Part shown: positions 36,264 through 49,184 of the stretch, one piece after another | How the letters are laid out: each line of letters opens with the position of its first letter | Position numbering within the stretch: the stretch's first letter is position 1 | Translations under genes and position numbers: made by a program | From: Cephalotus follicularis | Taxonomy: Eukaryota; Streptophyta; Magnoliopsida; Oxalidales; Cephalotaceae | Assembly (NCBI GenBank): GCA_001972305.1 | Contig: BDDD01000059.1 | Span: 321,903-385,902, forward strand | Direction of reading: 5' to 3' | DNA length: 64,000 bases | Notes under the pieces: model-generated | Told to the model about the DNA's origin: nothing | The model's input: only the letters and a program-made list of their open reading frames with translations | Database searches by the model: none

Positions 36264-38123
36264 CAATAGGCCTAAAATTTTTGTTTCCATGATCGGTAAG
36301 GGTAAGATCAGTACTGCTTCAAACTGATGGTTGGATTTAGGAGCCACGTGTCATGTAAGAAACAACAAGATCTACTTACTGTGTTTGTTCGAGCCGCAGA
36401 GATCATTACAGTGGTAAGTGGAGCATCAGTGGAGGTGACTCACACCGAAACTACCAACTTGGTCCTCTCTTCAGGTAAGACTTTAATTTTAAAAGATGTT
36501 AAAGTGGTCCCTAATCTTGAAAAGAATTTAATTTCACTTAATCTTTTATGAGATGTTGGCATGTATATTTCTTTTCAAGGTAGTATAGAAACTTTATCTA
36601 TTAACTCTTATTATTTTTGATGTGGTTATTTAATCAATGAGATGTATAGGTTGAGTTTAGAAAATAAGGCAATTAATCAAATTAGTTCTAACTTGACTGA
36701 TCCTAAAATATTGCATTGTAGATTGGGACATGTATAGGAAAATGTTTAAACTTGCTAAAACTCATAATCTGTCATTAGATGCTTCGATTAAATTTGACAG
36801 ATGTGAAGTGTGTGCTCAAATCAAGATCACTAGAAAACCTTTTCGTCCGGTTTCTTGAAGCACACAACTTCTTGAGTTAATACATTCTGACCTCTATGAT
36901 TTTAAAAACTTTACTACGAGAGGTGGTTAGAACTATTGAATCACTTTTATATATAATTTTTTGAGATACTGTCATATTTATTTGTTGAAATTGAAAGATG
37001 AAGCATTTGAAAATTTAAAAGTTTTTAAGCATAAAGTTGAAAATAAATTGAACTTGAAAATTAAAAGGCTTAGAAGTGATAGAGGAGGTGAATACAAACT
37101 GACAGAGTTCAAGGAATTCCGTGTCTCTGAGGGCATAATCCTTGAAATTACTGCTCCTTACTCGCCTCAATCAAATGGCATCGCTGAACGTAAGAATGAG
37201 ACGTTAACTAAAATGTTAAACATCATGTTATCGATAGTTGGCATGCCTACTTGTTATTGGAGAGATGCAATATTGACTGCTAATCACATTCTGAACAGGA
37301 TACCACATTTGAAATTGACCTTCACTCCTTATGAAATGTGGCATAAACATCATTGTAGATTTGACACTTTTAAGACCTGGAGTTGTATCGCCTATGTAGG
37401 GATTCAAGACCCTATGAAGCCTAAGGTGGGAACTAAGACAAACACTTATGTGTATTTAGGATGTGCAGAAGACAGTGCTATGCACCGATTTTTGGATCTA
37501 TCAACAGATATGCTGATGAAATCTAGGAATTCAATATTCTTTGAGAATAAATTTCTCAAAGATTAAGGCAAGACCTTACCATGACTGACAGGAATGGTTA
37601 CAGATTCGACTGTGGAATCTGAATCAAATATTTCTAACATCCTTCCCACACTGATTTCTGAATCAGAATCTATAAGAGTATATGGAAGATATTGAGCATC
37701 CAAGAATTTTGATGAGGACTTTGTGACCTATCATTTAGAGGATGATCCATCCACCTATAAGGAAGCGATGAGATCTCGGGACTCATTATGGACAAAAGTC
37801 ACTAATGATGAAATGAGCTCATTATTACAAAATAAAACCAGAAAGCTCATGATTTGACAAAAAAGGTTCAGACTGTGGAATGTCAATGGGTTTTGGAGAA
37901 GAAACTTAACTGACAGATTTGTAGTATTGTATAAAGCACGTTTAGTAGCTAAAAGGCTATACTCAAGTCAATGGGATAATTATTTTGATATCTATTCATC
38001 AGTCTATTATTCGGCAACGATAAGGATTGTTTTTACTTTTGCATCTATTGACGTTATGCTGTGTATCAAATGGAAGTAAAAATAACTTTCCTTAATGTAG
38101 ACCTCACTGAAGAAATCTACATG
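36264..38123 (+). pseudogene. Outer copia protease, integrase and RT start
   Basis: Resumes the outer copia after the CAATA duplication. A protease segment (WLDLGATCHV in one frame, then LKDVKVVPNLEKNLISLNLL) leads to a broken pre-integrase region and an integrase core at 36961-37566 with RLRSDRGGEY, the APYSPQSNGIAERKN segment (first D and final E region) and TPYEMWH. After 37740 RT begins (YKEAMRSRDSLW, KARLVAKRLY). It is cut at 38123 in the middle of RT, within the equivalent of FLNGDLTEEIYM, by gypsy A, and resumes at 47029. Confidence 0.85.
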
Positions 38124-39778
38124 TGTGACGACCCGAATTCCCTTTGGTACTGTTCATGCATACATCGTACCGTATTGCACCGTATTGGACCGTACTGAAC
38201 TACATTGAATTGAGGTATTCTTATACCTATTGATATTGTATTGATCATATGCATGTATAGTCGGGATTTTGGGCTGAGTTTCGGAGAATTGACCGAATCG
38301 ACTATATAAGTTAATTCCTTTGTCATTTCTCTCATTCTCACCATTCATCCTTCTCTCTCTATCCTTCTCCCTCTCTCTCTAGGTGGATAGCCTCCACCTT
38401 TCACCATTGCAGCCCCGGATTACATCTCCATCGAGGGGCACAACAATTGCAAGGAGTGGATTGGCGATTGAACGGCATAGAAACGGTTTGAGTGATTGGA
38501 AGCTCAACTTTTGAAGCTTCAGTGTTAGGTAGGACTTCTTTACTGAATTGCCTACGGTTTTATTGATTGATTGATTGAATTGCATGATTGAATTGAGTGA
38601 TTGAGTGATTGAATTGAGGGTTTTAGGGTTTATAGCAAACCCTTGACCTAATTGTTAAATTGAATGATTGAAATCGAATTTGGAAGGTTGTAACTAGTCT
38701 TACTAACCTCAAATGATTGATTGTAAACTTTGGTTTTCAAAGAATGTCTTTTAATTGAATTTTGGCTTGAGATTGGCCCTATTTTCTACCAAAAATATTG
38801 ACTCTGCCCAGAAAGACGTCGACCCTTAGCCAAAAGGCATCGATGTCTTCTTCATATGAGTGCTTTATCCTTGATTCTGCAGCAAAGACATCGACGTCTT
38901 TGCCTCGAGATGTCTCTCCCATGGAAAGATATCGATGCCGAACATCGATGCGCATTCTCAGGCTGTTTTTATTGAAAAGCGTCGACGCCTTTCTCCAAGG
39001 ACGTCGACGTCTTTGGCCAATTCTCTACATAAACAGGGAAGGACATCGATGTCTTTCTAAAGACATCGACATCGTTCCTCCGTTTTAAAGAGGAGTCGAT
39101 GTCTTTCACCAAAGACATCGACGCCTAATGTACTGAAAGGAGTTTTTAACTGTTTTAAATCTAGTTTTCCACTTATTTTCACATCGCCACTTGACCGGAG
39201 CCTCACTTGAGGTGTTCAAGTGTTTGAAAATAGTTTTAATGATTGTACTGACCGATTGATTGCTTGGGTCATGAGTGTTAATACGAGTCTAATGCATTGA
39301 TATTGTACACTACACATTGATATTGTATAGATTGTCACCGATATTGCACATTGTACATGCATACATGCTGCATGGGGTTTCTGCTTAGCCAGTGTGGCTA
39401 ACCCCATCCTTCGGGGTAGGGTTGTGTTGTACCTTTGTGTGCGGCATAGGTAGGGCAGCAGGTAGCAGCGGACAGAAAGATTGAACACTCGATTCGATTG
39501 CATGATCGGTTGGGCATCGCTGAGCTGATTGAGACATTGTAGCAAAAGGGTTGTATTGTAACACTGTATTGAAGGAATGATGATGTATTGTAAAAGACTG
39601 TATTGTAAAAGCTTTGAATTGTACTGTTTGGATGGATTTGTACTGTTTCTTCCGCAACTGATATTTATATCAAAGTTTTAAGTTTTTAGCATTTTTATAT
39701 TGCTAGTCCTGACCATTATATTGTGTATTGGATTGAGAGTAATGCCACGTATCCGCCCTGCGGGTGCGGGGTGTTACA
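38124..39778 (+). repeat. Gypsy A 5' LTR, internally deleted
   Basis: 1655 bp, missing about 740 bp present in the 3' LTR after the GAGTCTAA junction near 39285. Contains the GACATCGATGTC-type palindrome array at 38812-39125. Confidence 0.93.
38812..39125. repeat. GACRTCGAYGTC palindrome array in LTR
   Basis: About ten copies or half-copies of AAAGACATCGATGTCTTT-like words: GACGTCGAC, CATCGATGTC, GACATCGACGTC and GACGTCGACGTC. The 12-bp core is a perfect or near-perfect palindrome. The spacers are unrelated. Confidence 0.85.
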
Positions 39779-39781
39779 GTA

Positions 39782-39792
39782 TGGTATCAGAG
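39782..39792 (+). other. Gypsy A primer-binding site
   Basis: TGGTATCAGAG, three bases after the LTR end; matches the initiator-Met tRNA 3' end. The next bases differ from the longer TGGTATCAGAGC match. Confidence 0.88.
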
Positions 39793-39961
39793 ATATTGGT
39801 CGGCCTGCTAGCTAAGTATATAAATGCATTGATTGAGATTGACTTAATGGATTTGCATGATATGTGTTCTTGCTTATTCATGCTATTGTTATTGGAAAAG
39901 AGATTGATATTGGAATTGAAAGTGATTGCATCTGATCATCCCATTGTTGTCTCTTATAGTA

Positions 39962-42900
39962 ATGGAAAACAGAGGAAGGCGTGGCCGACGGGGTGGAAGG
40001 AATGCTCCTGCCCCTGCTCCTGTTGATGATGAACCGGCTCCTGGGAATGCTTTTCCAGAGTATGATCCCAATGCTCCACCAGTGGGTGCTGACCCTGAGG
40101 TTTGGAGACAATTGTGTGCCACTATGGCACAGATGCATACTCTGATGGGACGCGAACAGGCTAGAGTGGAATGTAGACCAAGGAGAGAAGACATGTTGCG
40201 CCGCTTCTTGAAGTTGCAGCCCCGAGCGTTTGTAGGACTCCCTGACCCTACCCTTGCTGAGTCTTGGCTAATTCATCTGGAAAAGATTTTTGAGGTCATG
40301 GGATGTGATGATGAACAGAGATTGGCATTGGCAGTGTATATGCTCCCAGGAGAAGCTGAGCACTGGTGGGCTATGGTTAACTCAGATTGGACAAGAAATG
40401 GTACAGTCTTCTCTTGGGATGCCTTCAAAAGAGAATTCAATGCAAGGTACTACCCTCAGGTAGAGATAGACAGAAGGGAGATTGAATTTGCTAACTTGGT
40501 ACAAGGAAGCATGACAGTTGCTGAGTATGAGGCAAGATTCATGCAGTTAGCCCGATCTGCCCCCTACTTAGTGGAAGGCCAAGAGCGTAGAGCAAAGAAG
40601 TTCCTTCGGGGACTGAGATTGGATTTGAGGAGGCAATTGACTCCCTTGGGGTTGACCTCCATATCAGATATTTCTTCCTAAGCTATGCAGCTTGAGGATA
40701 TTGCAGCTGAGGCTAAACTGATGAGGAATGCAGCCCGTACCAGGCCTACTCCTTCTTCTTGGCAGAGTGGTAGTGATAGTGGCAGTGCTAAATCACAGAA
40801 GACTGATAGTAGCCCCTCACCTGGTTCTCAGGGTAGCAATCAGGATAGCGAGAATCTGTCCCATTCCTAGAGGAGAGGCAGATCGAGGAACACACGTCGA
40901 GGAGGCCGATCTTCAGTACCTAGTCAGGGTACACCCTCCAGACTTTCTGAGAGTGGTAATCAGAGTGCTACGGTTCCTTGTGTGCATTTTCAGAAGATAG
41001 ACCATACTTCTGAGAATTGTAGATGGTTCTTGGGCCATTGCTTGGTTTGTGGTGGTCCCGGCCATATTGCTAGAGATTGTCCTCGGGGTTCTTGTCCTAG
41101 AGGATTTGATCAGACACAGTGGGCACCGCCTCCACCAGGACCAACAGCTAGTGTGCCGTCTTCTTCCCTTGGGACTTCGCAGTCTAGGGGGAAGCAGCCT
41201 ATGGGTTCTGCTTCTACAGTTTAGGCTAGAGTGTTTGCTTTGGAACCGAGTGCTGCAGCAGGGTCAGATGTTATGATTGGAGGTACCATTCGACTCTTTC
41301 AGCTTCCAGCGCGGGTTCTTATTGATCCGAGTTCATCCTATTTATTCATTGCATTGTATTTTGTCTCCCATGTTGGTTTGAGGCCTGAGTACATTCCTTT
41401 CTTGATTGAGGTATCCACACCTCTCGGTGAGTCAGCGACCACCGATCGAGTGTGTAGAGATTGTATTGGTGAGATTGATGATCGTTGCCTGTTAGCCGAT
41501 CTTATTGTTTTACCGATGGATTGCCTAGATGTGATTTTTGGCATGGATTGGTTGTCTGCTAGCTTTGTTCAGGTGGATTGTCATCAAAAAGTAGTGGTTT
41601 TCAGTCCTCCGGGACGACCACCTTTTCGGTTTCTTGGCACCTTAGAGCCATTGTTTGTTCCGATGATTTCGGCTTTGCATGCGGACAGATTGTTACGACA
41701 GGGATGCCAGGGGTTTCTGGCACATATGCTCAATACTGACAGATGGCGGCCGGAACTGGAAGATATTCCAGTGTTTGCGAGTTCAGAGATGTTTTTTCCT
41801 CGGGATTTGACGTTGTTGCCGCCGGACAGAGAGATAGAATTTGTGATTGATTTGATACCAGGGACTGCACCGATTTCTCGAGCACCGTACCGAATGGCAC
41901 CGATAGAATTGAAAGAGGTAAAGATACAGTTACAGAATCTTCTCGACAAAGGTTTTATCAGATCTAGTGCTTCACCTTGGGGAGCACCTGTTCTTTTTGT
42001 CAAGAAGAAAGATGGATCGCTCCGTATGTGTATTGACTACCGATAGCTCAATAAAGTTACAGTGAAGAATAAGTACCCTCTACCGCACATTGACGAACTG
42101 TTCGCCCAGCTTAGAGGAGCGACAGTGTTTTCTAAGCTCGACTTGAGATCGGGCTACCACCAGTTGAAAGTCAGACCGGAGGATATTATGAAGACGGCTT
42201 TCAGATCGAGATATGGCCATTATGAGTTCCTAGTTATGCCTTTTGGTGTGACTAATGCTCCTGCGGCTTTCATGGACCTGATGAACGGAGTGTTCAGACA
42301 GTATTTGGATCAGTTCATTGTAGTGTTCATTGACGACCTCTTGGTCTATTCCAGGACCGATGAGGAGCATGCCCAGCACCTCTACATTGTATTACAAACT
42401 TTGAGGGATCACCGACTATATGCAAAATTCGACAAGTGCGAGTTTTGGCTATCGGAGGTTGCTTTTCTAGGGCATATTGTTTCTGGTGATGGTCTATCAG
42501 TGGATCCATCGAAAGTAGAGGCAGTGAAAGATTGGAAACGACCGACGAATGCTTCTGAAGTTCGCAGCTTCTTTGGTTTAGCAGGGTATTATCGTCGGTT
42601 TGTTGAGGGATTTTCCCGTATTGCTACACCGTTGACCAGATTGACACAGAAGAACGCTGCCTTTGTATGAGATAGTGATTGTGAAAGAAGTTTTCAAGAG
42701 TTGAAAGACAGATTGATTTCCGCTCCTGTCCTAGCCTTGCCAGACGGGAACGAAGACTTTGTTGTATACACCGATGCTTCTGGAAAAGCGGCTTGGTTGT
42801 GTTCTAATGCAATACGGCAAGGTGATCGCATATGCATCGAGGAAGATCAAAACACATGAGGAAAACTACCCGGTGCATGACTTGGAGCTGGCGGCCATTA

Positions 42901-44576
42901 TCTTTGCTCTTGGAAAATGGCACCACTACCTTTATGGGACCAAGTTCACAGTTTTTACTGATCATAAGAGTTTGAGATATCTCTTTTCACAGAAGGAATT
43001 GAACATGAGGCAGAGGAGGTGGTTTGAACTTCTTAATGATTATGATTGTGACATTGAATACCACCCTGGAAAAGCAAATGTCGTTGCAAATGCATTGAGT
43101 CGCAAGCTATCTTGTATGACTCTTTCCCATATTCAGGTACAACCTGCATTGCTTGACCGGATTAGAGATGCACATATAGTGGATATTGAATTACAGAAAG
43201 TAGCTTCTGCTATTGATGAAGGATTGAAACCTGATTTCTCTCTCTCTACAAATGGGTTATTGAGATACAGGAACAGAATTTGCATTCCAGCCGATAGCGA
43301 GTAGAAGGAAGAGCTTCTTTCTCAAGCTCATAAATCTCGTCTCTTTGTTCATCCAGGGAGTACGAAGATGTATCGTGACCTAAAACTTAGCTATTAGTGG
43401 ATTGGCATGAAGAGAGAAATCGCAGAGTTTGTATCGAGATGTCTCACTTGTCAGCAAGTTAAGGTAGAGCACCAGAGACCGGCGGGCTTGTTTTAGCCTT
43501 TGCTCATTCCTGAGTGGAAATGGGAGTATATTACCATGGATTTTGTGTCTAGGTTGCCTCTGACTCGTGACAGACATGATGGTATATGGGTTGTGGTCGA
43601 TCAACTCACGAAGTCGGCCCACTTTCTACCGATTCGGATGACTTATTCTAGAGAGAAGTTGTCCAGATTGTTCATGAAAGAGATTGTTAAGGCACATAGA
43701 GCTCCTGTTAGCATTGTTTCAGATCGAGACTCTCGCTTCACTTCCGGGTTTTGGAGGAAGTTACAGGTAGCTATGGGTACAGAATTGAGTTTCAGCACTG
43801 CTTTTCATCCCCAAACAGATGGTTTGTCCGAAAGGACCATTCAAACATTGGAGGACATGCTTCGAGCATGTGTACTCGACTTTGGAGGTAGTTGGGATGA
43901 CTACTTGCATTTGGTTGAGTTCTCGTATAACAATAGTTATCACAAGAGCATACAAATGGCTCCCTATGAAGTCCTATATGGTAGGAAGTGTCGATCACCA
44001 GTTTGTTGGGATCAGGTCGGTGAAAAGAGTATTCTGGGGCCGGATATTGTACAGATTACCGCAGAGAAAGTGAAATTGATAAGAGACCGACTGATTGTTG
44101 CACAGAGTAGACAGAAAAGCTATGCTGATGTTCATCGCAGAGGCTTAGAGTTTAGTATTGGTGACCATGTTTTCCTCAAAGTGTCACCCACTAAAGGAGT
44201 CATGAGATTCAGGAAGAAAGGAAAGCTTTCTCCTCGTTTTCTTGGACCTTTCGAGGTACTGGATCGAATTGGCCGACTTGCTTACAGGCTTGCCTTGCCT
44301 CCAGCATTGTCGGGAGTGCACGATGTGTTCCATGTTTCTCAGTTGAGGAGATATGTTCGAGATCCTTCACACATCATTAAGTATGGTCAGATTCAGTTGG
44401 AACCCGACTTATCGTTTACAGAGACTCCTATATAGATTGTTGACCGACAGATCAGAGTATTAAGGAACAAGACCATCCCCGTGGTCAGTGTTCTATGGAA
44501 GTATCATGGTTCTATGGAGCGCACCTGGGAGCACGAGGATGATATCAGAGAGACATATCCTTTCCTATTTGATTGA
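39962..44576 (+). pseudogene. Gypsy A gag-pol polyprotein, broken by point lesions
   Basis: One reading frame runs from ATG 39962 to about 42780, shifts by one base in RNase H near 42790, and continues to TGA at 44576, about 1538 codons in all. Order: Arg/Gly-rich N-terminus; gag capsid region (YMLPGEAEHWW, FKREFNARYYP); CCHC knuckle CLVCGGPGHIARDC near 41040; protease with DPSSS instead of DPGSS (about 41325); RT with [10 protein letters not shown] near 42325; RNase H; integrase HHCC region; DDE core (TMDFVSRLP, SDRDSRFTSGFW, HPQTDGLSERT); and a chromo-like end (ERTWEHEDDI). In-frame stops occur at about 40679, 40868, 41222, 42044, 42668, 43302, 43396, 43493 and 44433. Most look like single transitions. 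Confidence 0.93.
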
Positions 44577-44629
44577 TTGATCGTTTGACCGATGAATCTG
44601 GGGACCAGATTCCTTTAAAGAGGGGAGAA

Positions 44630-47028
44630 TGTGACGACATGAATTCCCTTTGGTACTGTTCATGCATACATCATACCGTATTGGACCGTACTGAACTGCA
44701 TTGAATTGAGGTATTCTTATACCTATTGATATTGTATTGATCATATGCATGTATAGTCGGGATTTTGGGTTGAGTTTCGGCGAATTGACCGAATCGACTA
44801 TATAAGTTAATTCCTTTGTCATTTCTCTCATTCTCACCATTCATCCTTCTCTCTCTATCCTTCTCCCTCTCTCTCTAGATGGAAAGCCTCCAACTTACAC
44901 CATTGCAGCCCAGGATTACATCTCCATCGAAAAGAACAACAATTGCAAGGAGTGGATTGGCGATTGAACGGCATAGAAACGGTTTGAGTGATTGGAAGCT
45001 CAACTTTTGAAGCTTCAGTGTTAGGTAGGACTTCTTTACTGAATTGCCTACGGTTTTATTGATTGATTGATTGATTGAATTGCATGATTGAATTGAGTGA
45101 CTGAGTGATTGAATTGAGGGTTTTAGGGTTTATAGCAAACCCTTGACCTAACTGTTAAATTGAATGATTAAAATCGAATTTGGAAGGTTGTAACTAGTCT
45201 TACTAACCTCAAATGATTGATTGTAAACTTCGGTTTTTAAAGAATGTCTTTTAATTGGATTTTGGCTTGAAATTGGCCCCATTTTCTACCAAAAAAATTG
45301 ACTCTGCCCGGAAAGACGTCGACCCTTAGCCCAAAGGCGTCGATGTCTTCTTCATATGAGTGCTTTATCCTTGATTCTACAGCAAAGACATCGACGTCTT
45401 TCAAAGACGTCGACCTCTTTGCCTCGAGATGTCTCTCCCATGGAAAGACATCGATGCCGAACATCGATGCGCATTCTCAAGCTGTTTTTATTGAAAAGCG
45501 TTGACGCCTTTCTTCAAGGATGTCGACATCTTCGGCCAATTCTCTGCATAAACAGGGAAGGACGTCGACGTCTTTCTAAAGACATCGACATCTTTCCTCC
45601 GTTTTAAAGAGGAGTCGATGTCTTTCTCCAAAGACATCGACGCCTAATGTACTGAAAGGAGTTTTTAACTGTTTTAAAGCTAGTTTTCCACTTCTTTTCA
45701 CATCGCCACTTGACCGGAGCCTCACTTGAGGTGTTCAAGTGTTTGAAAACAGTTTTAATGATTGTACTGACCGATTGATTGCTTGGGTCATGAGTGTTGC
45801 TGCGAGTCTAAGTCGGTAAAATGGATGCACGTTCCTATCCCTCCATTAGGCACCACCACTTATTGCTTTGCTTCGACGTTGTATTGATACATCGATCGAT
45901 TGCTTGAGTTATGAGTGTTGTTGCGAGCCTAAGTCGGTACGATGGACGCACGTTCCCATTTCTCCATTAGACACCACCACTTATTGACCTTACCCAATAT
46001 TGTATTGATTTGATTGATTGATTGATTGTATTGTATGGATCCTATAGAGCGACCTCATGATTCATGTCGGCATGTTAGGTTGTTGACTTTGTCCACCTAT
46101 TCTGCCGATCGTTTCATTTATTGTATTGTATTGACTCGCTGACGAGCGGTACCGATTGATTGTCGATTGATGCTCCCTTGAGGCCGTGGCTCCCTAACGG
46201 TATCAGTAGCTCCCTCGGTTGTAGATCATCGAGACCGTATTGACCCAGCCATAGGCTGGAAGATCTATGAGTCCCAGACCTGATCAATCTGGAAACCGTA
46301 GATAGATCTCCCACCCTTTTTGAAGGACTACCTTCCGTGGGATTGATCACCGCTAACCGTTTGACATTGTATTGACTCGGTCGCATGCTCTATAGGATAT
46401 TGATTGATTGATTGGGTGTTTCATACACCACCATTGAGTGTCTGCCATAGATTGATTGTTATAGATCCTATCCGTATGCTCTGTTTGGACCACTATCATA
46501 CGGATAGTATGATCGCCAATTGCACGTACATTTGCCATGTCATACATTGATATTGTACACTGCACATTGATATTGTATAGATTGTCACCGATATTGCACA
46601 TTGTACATGCATACATACTGCATGGGGTTTCTGCTTAGCCAGTGTGGCTAACCTCATCCTTCGGGGTGGGGCTGTGTTGTACCTTTGTGTGCGGTATAGG
46701 TAGGGCAACAGGTAGCAGTGGATAGAAAGATTGAAGACTCGATTCGATTGCATGACCGGTTGGGCATCGCTGTGCTGATTGAGACATTGTAGCAAAATGG
46801 TTGTATTGTAACACTGTATTGAAGGAATGATGATGTATTGTAAAAGACTGTATTATAAAAGCTTTGAATTGTACTGTTTGGATGGATTTGTACTGTTTCT
46901 TCCGCAACTGATATGTATATCAAAGTTTTAAGTTTTCCGCATTTTTATATTGCTAGTCCTGACCATTATATTGTGTATTGGATTGAGAGTAATGCCACGT
47001 GTCCGCCCTGCGGGCGCGGGGTGTTACA
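44630..47028 (+). repeat. Gypsy A 3' LTR
   Basis: 2399 bp, TGTGACGAC to GTGTTACA. Holds the full region, including 45813-46545 absent from the 5' LTR. That region contains two near copies of a unit beginning at GATTGCTTGRGTYATGAGTG (about 45776 and 45898), spaced about 122 bp. Confidence 0.93.
45312..45644. repeat. GACRTCGAYGTC palindrome array in LTR (second copy)
   Basis: Counterpart of 38812-39125, including an additional CAAAGACGTCGACCTC block near 45402 absent from the 5' LTR. Confidence 0.85.
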
Positions 47029-48235
47029 ACATGAACCAACCCGAAGAGTATGTCATGAAAGGTTTTGAAAACAAAATTTGTAAATCAAACAAATTTGTGT
47101 ATGGTCTTAACAAGTACCTAAATTGTGGTATCAAAAATTTGACAAGACAGTAAAGAGCTTGGTTTTCAGACCAGTAACTTGGATAAATGCCTTTACTTTC
47201 GTTCTGTGTCGAATAATGTTATGATTATCTGCTTGTATATAGATGAGATGTTGATTCTTGATTCTGATCATTATGTAGCGAGTAACGTAAAGGCAACATT
47301 GGCTAAGGAATTCGACATGAAAGATCTTGGTGTAGTAGACACCATTCTGGCTAAAGAATTTGACATGAAAGATCTTGGTGTAGTAAACACCATTCTTGGT
47401 ATGAAAGTAAGTTTTGATAGGCAATGGATTACTCTTAGCCAAGCTCATACATTGAGAAACTATTTTCTAAATGGGGATATAGTGAGTGTAAACTTGCTGA
47501 GACACCTTATGGCTATAACAAACAGTTGAAACCTAATGAAGCTGACAGCGTGAATCAGTTAGATTACTCTAAACCGATTAGTATTCTCGTGTATGCGATG
47601 AGTTTCACTAGACCAGACATAGCCTTTGCGGTAGGCATGTTGAGAGGTTTCACTAGTAATCCTAGCAAGGAACATTAGGATGCCTTTATGAGGCTGATGA
47701 AATACCTTAAGGATACTTGAAATTATACTGTGTGCTATAATGGACATCTTCCTATCTTGAAAAGATATTTTGATGCATCTTGGTGCTCAGAAGTGGGAAA
47801 CAGTAAATCTACCTGTGGTTATGTTTTTACACTAGGTAAAGCCGTTGTTGTATAAAAATCCAAGAGACAGACAAGTATTGCTTTGTCGGCTATGGAATTA
47901 GAACTTTATGCTCTAGCTTATACAGGAGATGAAGCAGAGTGGATAAAGGATCTGATCATGAATATTCCATTGGCTAGCTTAAAGATCAATTCTTTAAGTG
48001 TGTTTTGTGATAATCAAGCTACAAAAATGGTAGTTTAAAACTCACTCTTTAATGGTAAGAGGAGACATATTAGGCTGAAATGGGCTATGCTGCATTATCT
48101 CATAGAACACGGGATCATCATTTTGGTCGATGTATGATCAAAGGATAATATTGTCGATACACTTACAAAGGGATTGAACAAAGATCAAACATTCAAAAAT
48201 GCGAGAGAGATGGGGTTAAAGACCATTTAGACAGG
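47029..48235 (+). pseudogene. Outer copia RT end and RNase H
   Basis: Resumes after gypsy A. It has the RT end (EEYVMKGFENKICKSNKFVYGLNKYL), a YIDEML box where YVDDML is expected (about 47235-47255; second Asp to Glu), and an internal 48-bp duplication at 47301-47396. RNase H follows (SVFCDNQATKMV near 48000) to KGLNKDQTFKNAREMGLK. Multiple stops are present. Confidence 0.85.
47301..47396. repeat. 48-bp in-frame tandem duplication in copia RT
   Basis: 47301-47348 and 47349-47396 differ at three positions. They repeat 16 codons (LAKEFDMKDLGVVDTI-like), lengthening RT without a frameshift. Confidence 0.92.
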
Positions 48236-48991
48236 TATTAATCTCAATCTATTCCCATATTATTTTTATTTTTCAAATCTCGTTGGTCATAATAATCATT
48301 CTAGACATTTTAAAAATTTAAGATGATTTGGTAAAATTGTTAAGTATGGAGATCTGTGAAATATTTTCACATCTGATGATGTAACAATCTCTATATGAGG
48401 CATGCTTAACTAATTATTCCACAAAGAAATGTAAGAATTGTTTGATATGCTTTAATGATGTTTTAAATTGCCTTAATATCATACCAAATTTATGATGTTT
48501 CCCTCATGGTATGCTGTTTTATTCCACATTTGATGATACAACATAAATCCATGTTTGATATGATGACTATAACATTCCAAAATAGAAATATGGAATAGTT
48601 CTTGCAAAAGAAACTATTTAGATCTTGTTCTTGTATAAAAACTTGACGATAATGCTTATTGTTTTTGTTAAATTTCAGTCGTCGTGTAATTGTACTGAGT
48701 TCTTATGGTAAAACTAGATACTTCTGTTTTTTTTATACAAATGATTGGATTTAGATTTCTTATGAAATTCATATTTAGTAATTTACAGTGATTGACGAAA
48801 ATAGAGGAGATCATTTGGATCTGGATCTTAAAGATCATGATTTACTCGATGAGTAAAATTGTTCCAAAGTTGCGGGGTACTATTATATTATAGTTTATTG
48901 TTGAATAAATAGTTCACTTAAATGTTAAACTTTATGTTGTTTGAGTTTCAATTTGTTTTGAAACTCTTGGTTTTTCTTGAAATTTTATTTA
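48236..48991 (+). other. Outer copia 3' untranslated region
   Basis: AT-rich DNA between the end of RNase H and the MULE insertion. No gene seen. The remaining part of this region, with the purine tract, lies at 62232-62359 beyond the MULE. Confidence 0.6.
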
Positions 48992-49184
48992 GGGTTAAAT
49001 CTATTTTTGCCTCCTCACAACTTTTCACGTTGTGTCAAATGTGTCCCCAAACTTTTTTTTGTGTCATGCGTGCCCCCAACTCTTTTTGGTTTTGTCACAG
49101 TTACCCCCAAGTCCCATTTCCCATCCAAAAACAACGTTAAGTGTCTAGCTGGCACATTAAACGCCAAGCTGGACACTTAACGTC
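48992..49184. repeat. MULE left terminal inverted repeat
   Basis: 193 bp, matching the reverse complement of 62041-62231 over its length with scattered differences. Its inner 50 bp (about 49132-49184) is itself an inverted repeat, ACGTTAAGTGTC...GACACTTAACGT. Confidence 0.93.

Larger units (their letters stand above)
38124..47028 (+). mobile_element. Gypsy A: Ty3-gypsy retrotransposon, nested
   Basis: LTRs are 38124-39778 (1655 bp) and 44630-47028 (2399 bp), both TGTGACGAC to GTGTTACA. The target duplication is ACATG (38119-38123 and 47029-47033), the primer site TGGTATCAGAG is at 39782, and the purine tract AAAGAGGGGAGAA lies just before 44630. Gag-pol occupies 39962-44576. The left LTR lacks a block of about 740 bp equivalent to 45813-46545. 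Apart from that the LTRs differ by only a few percent by eye. Confidence 0.96.
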
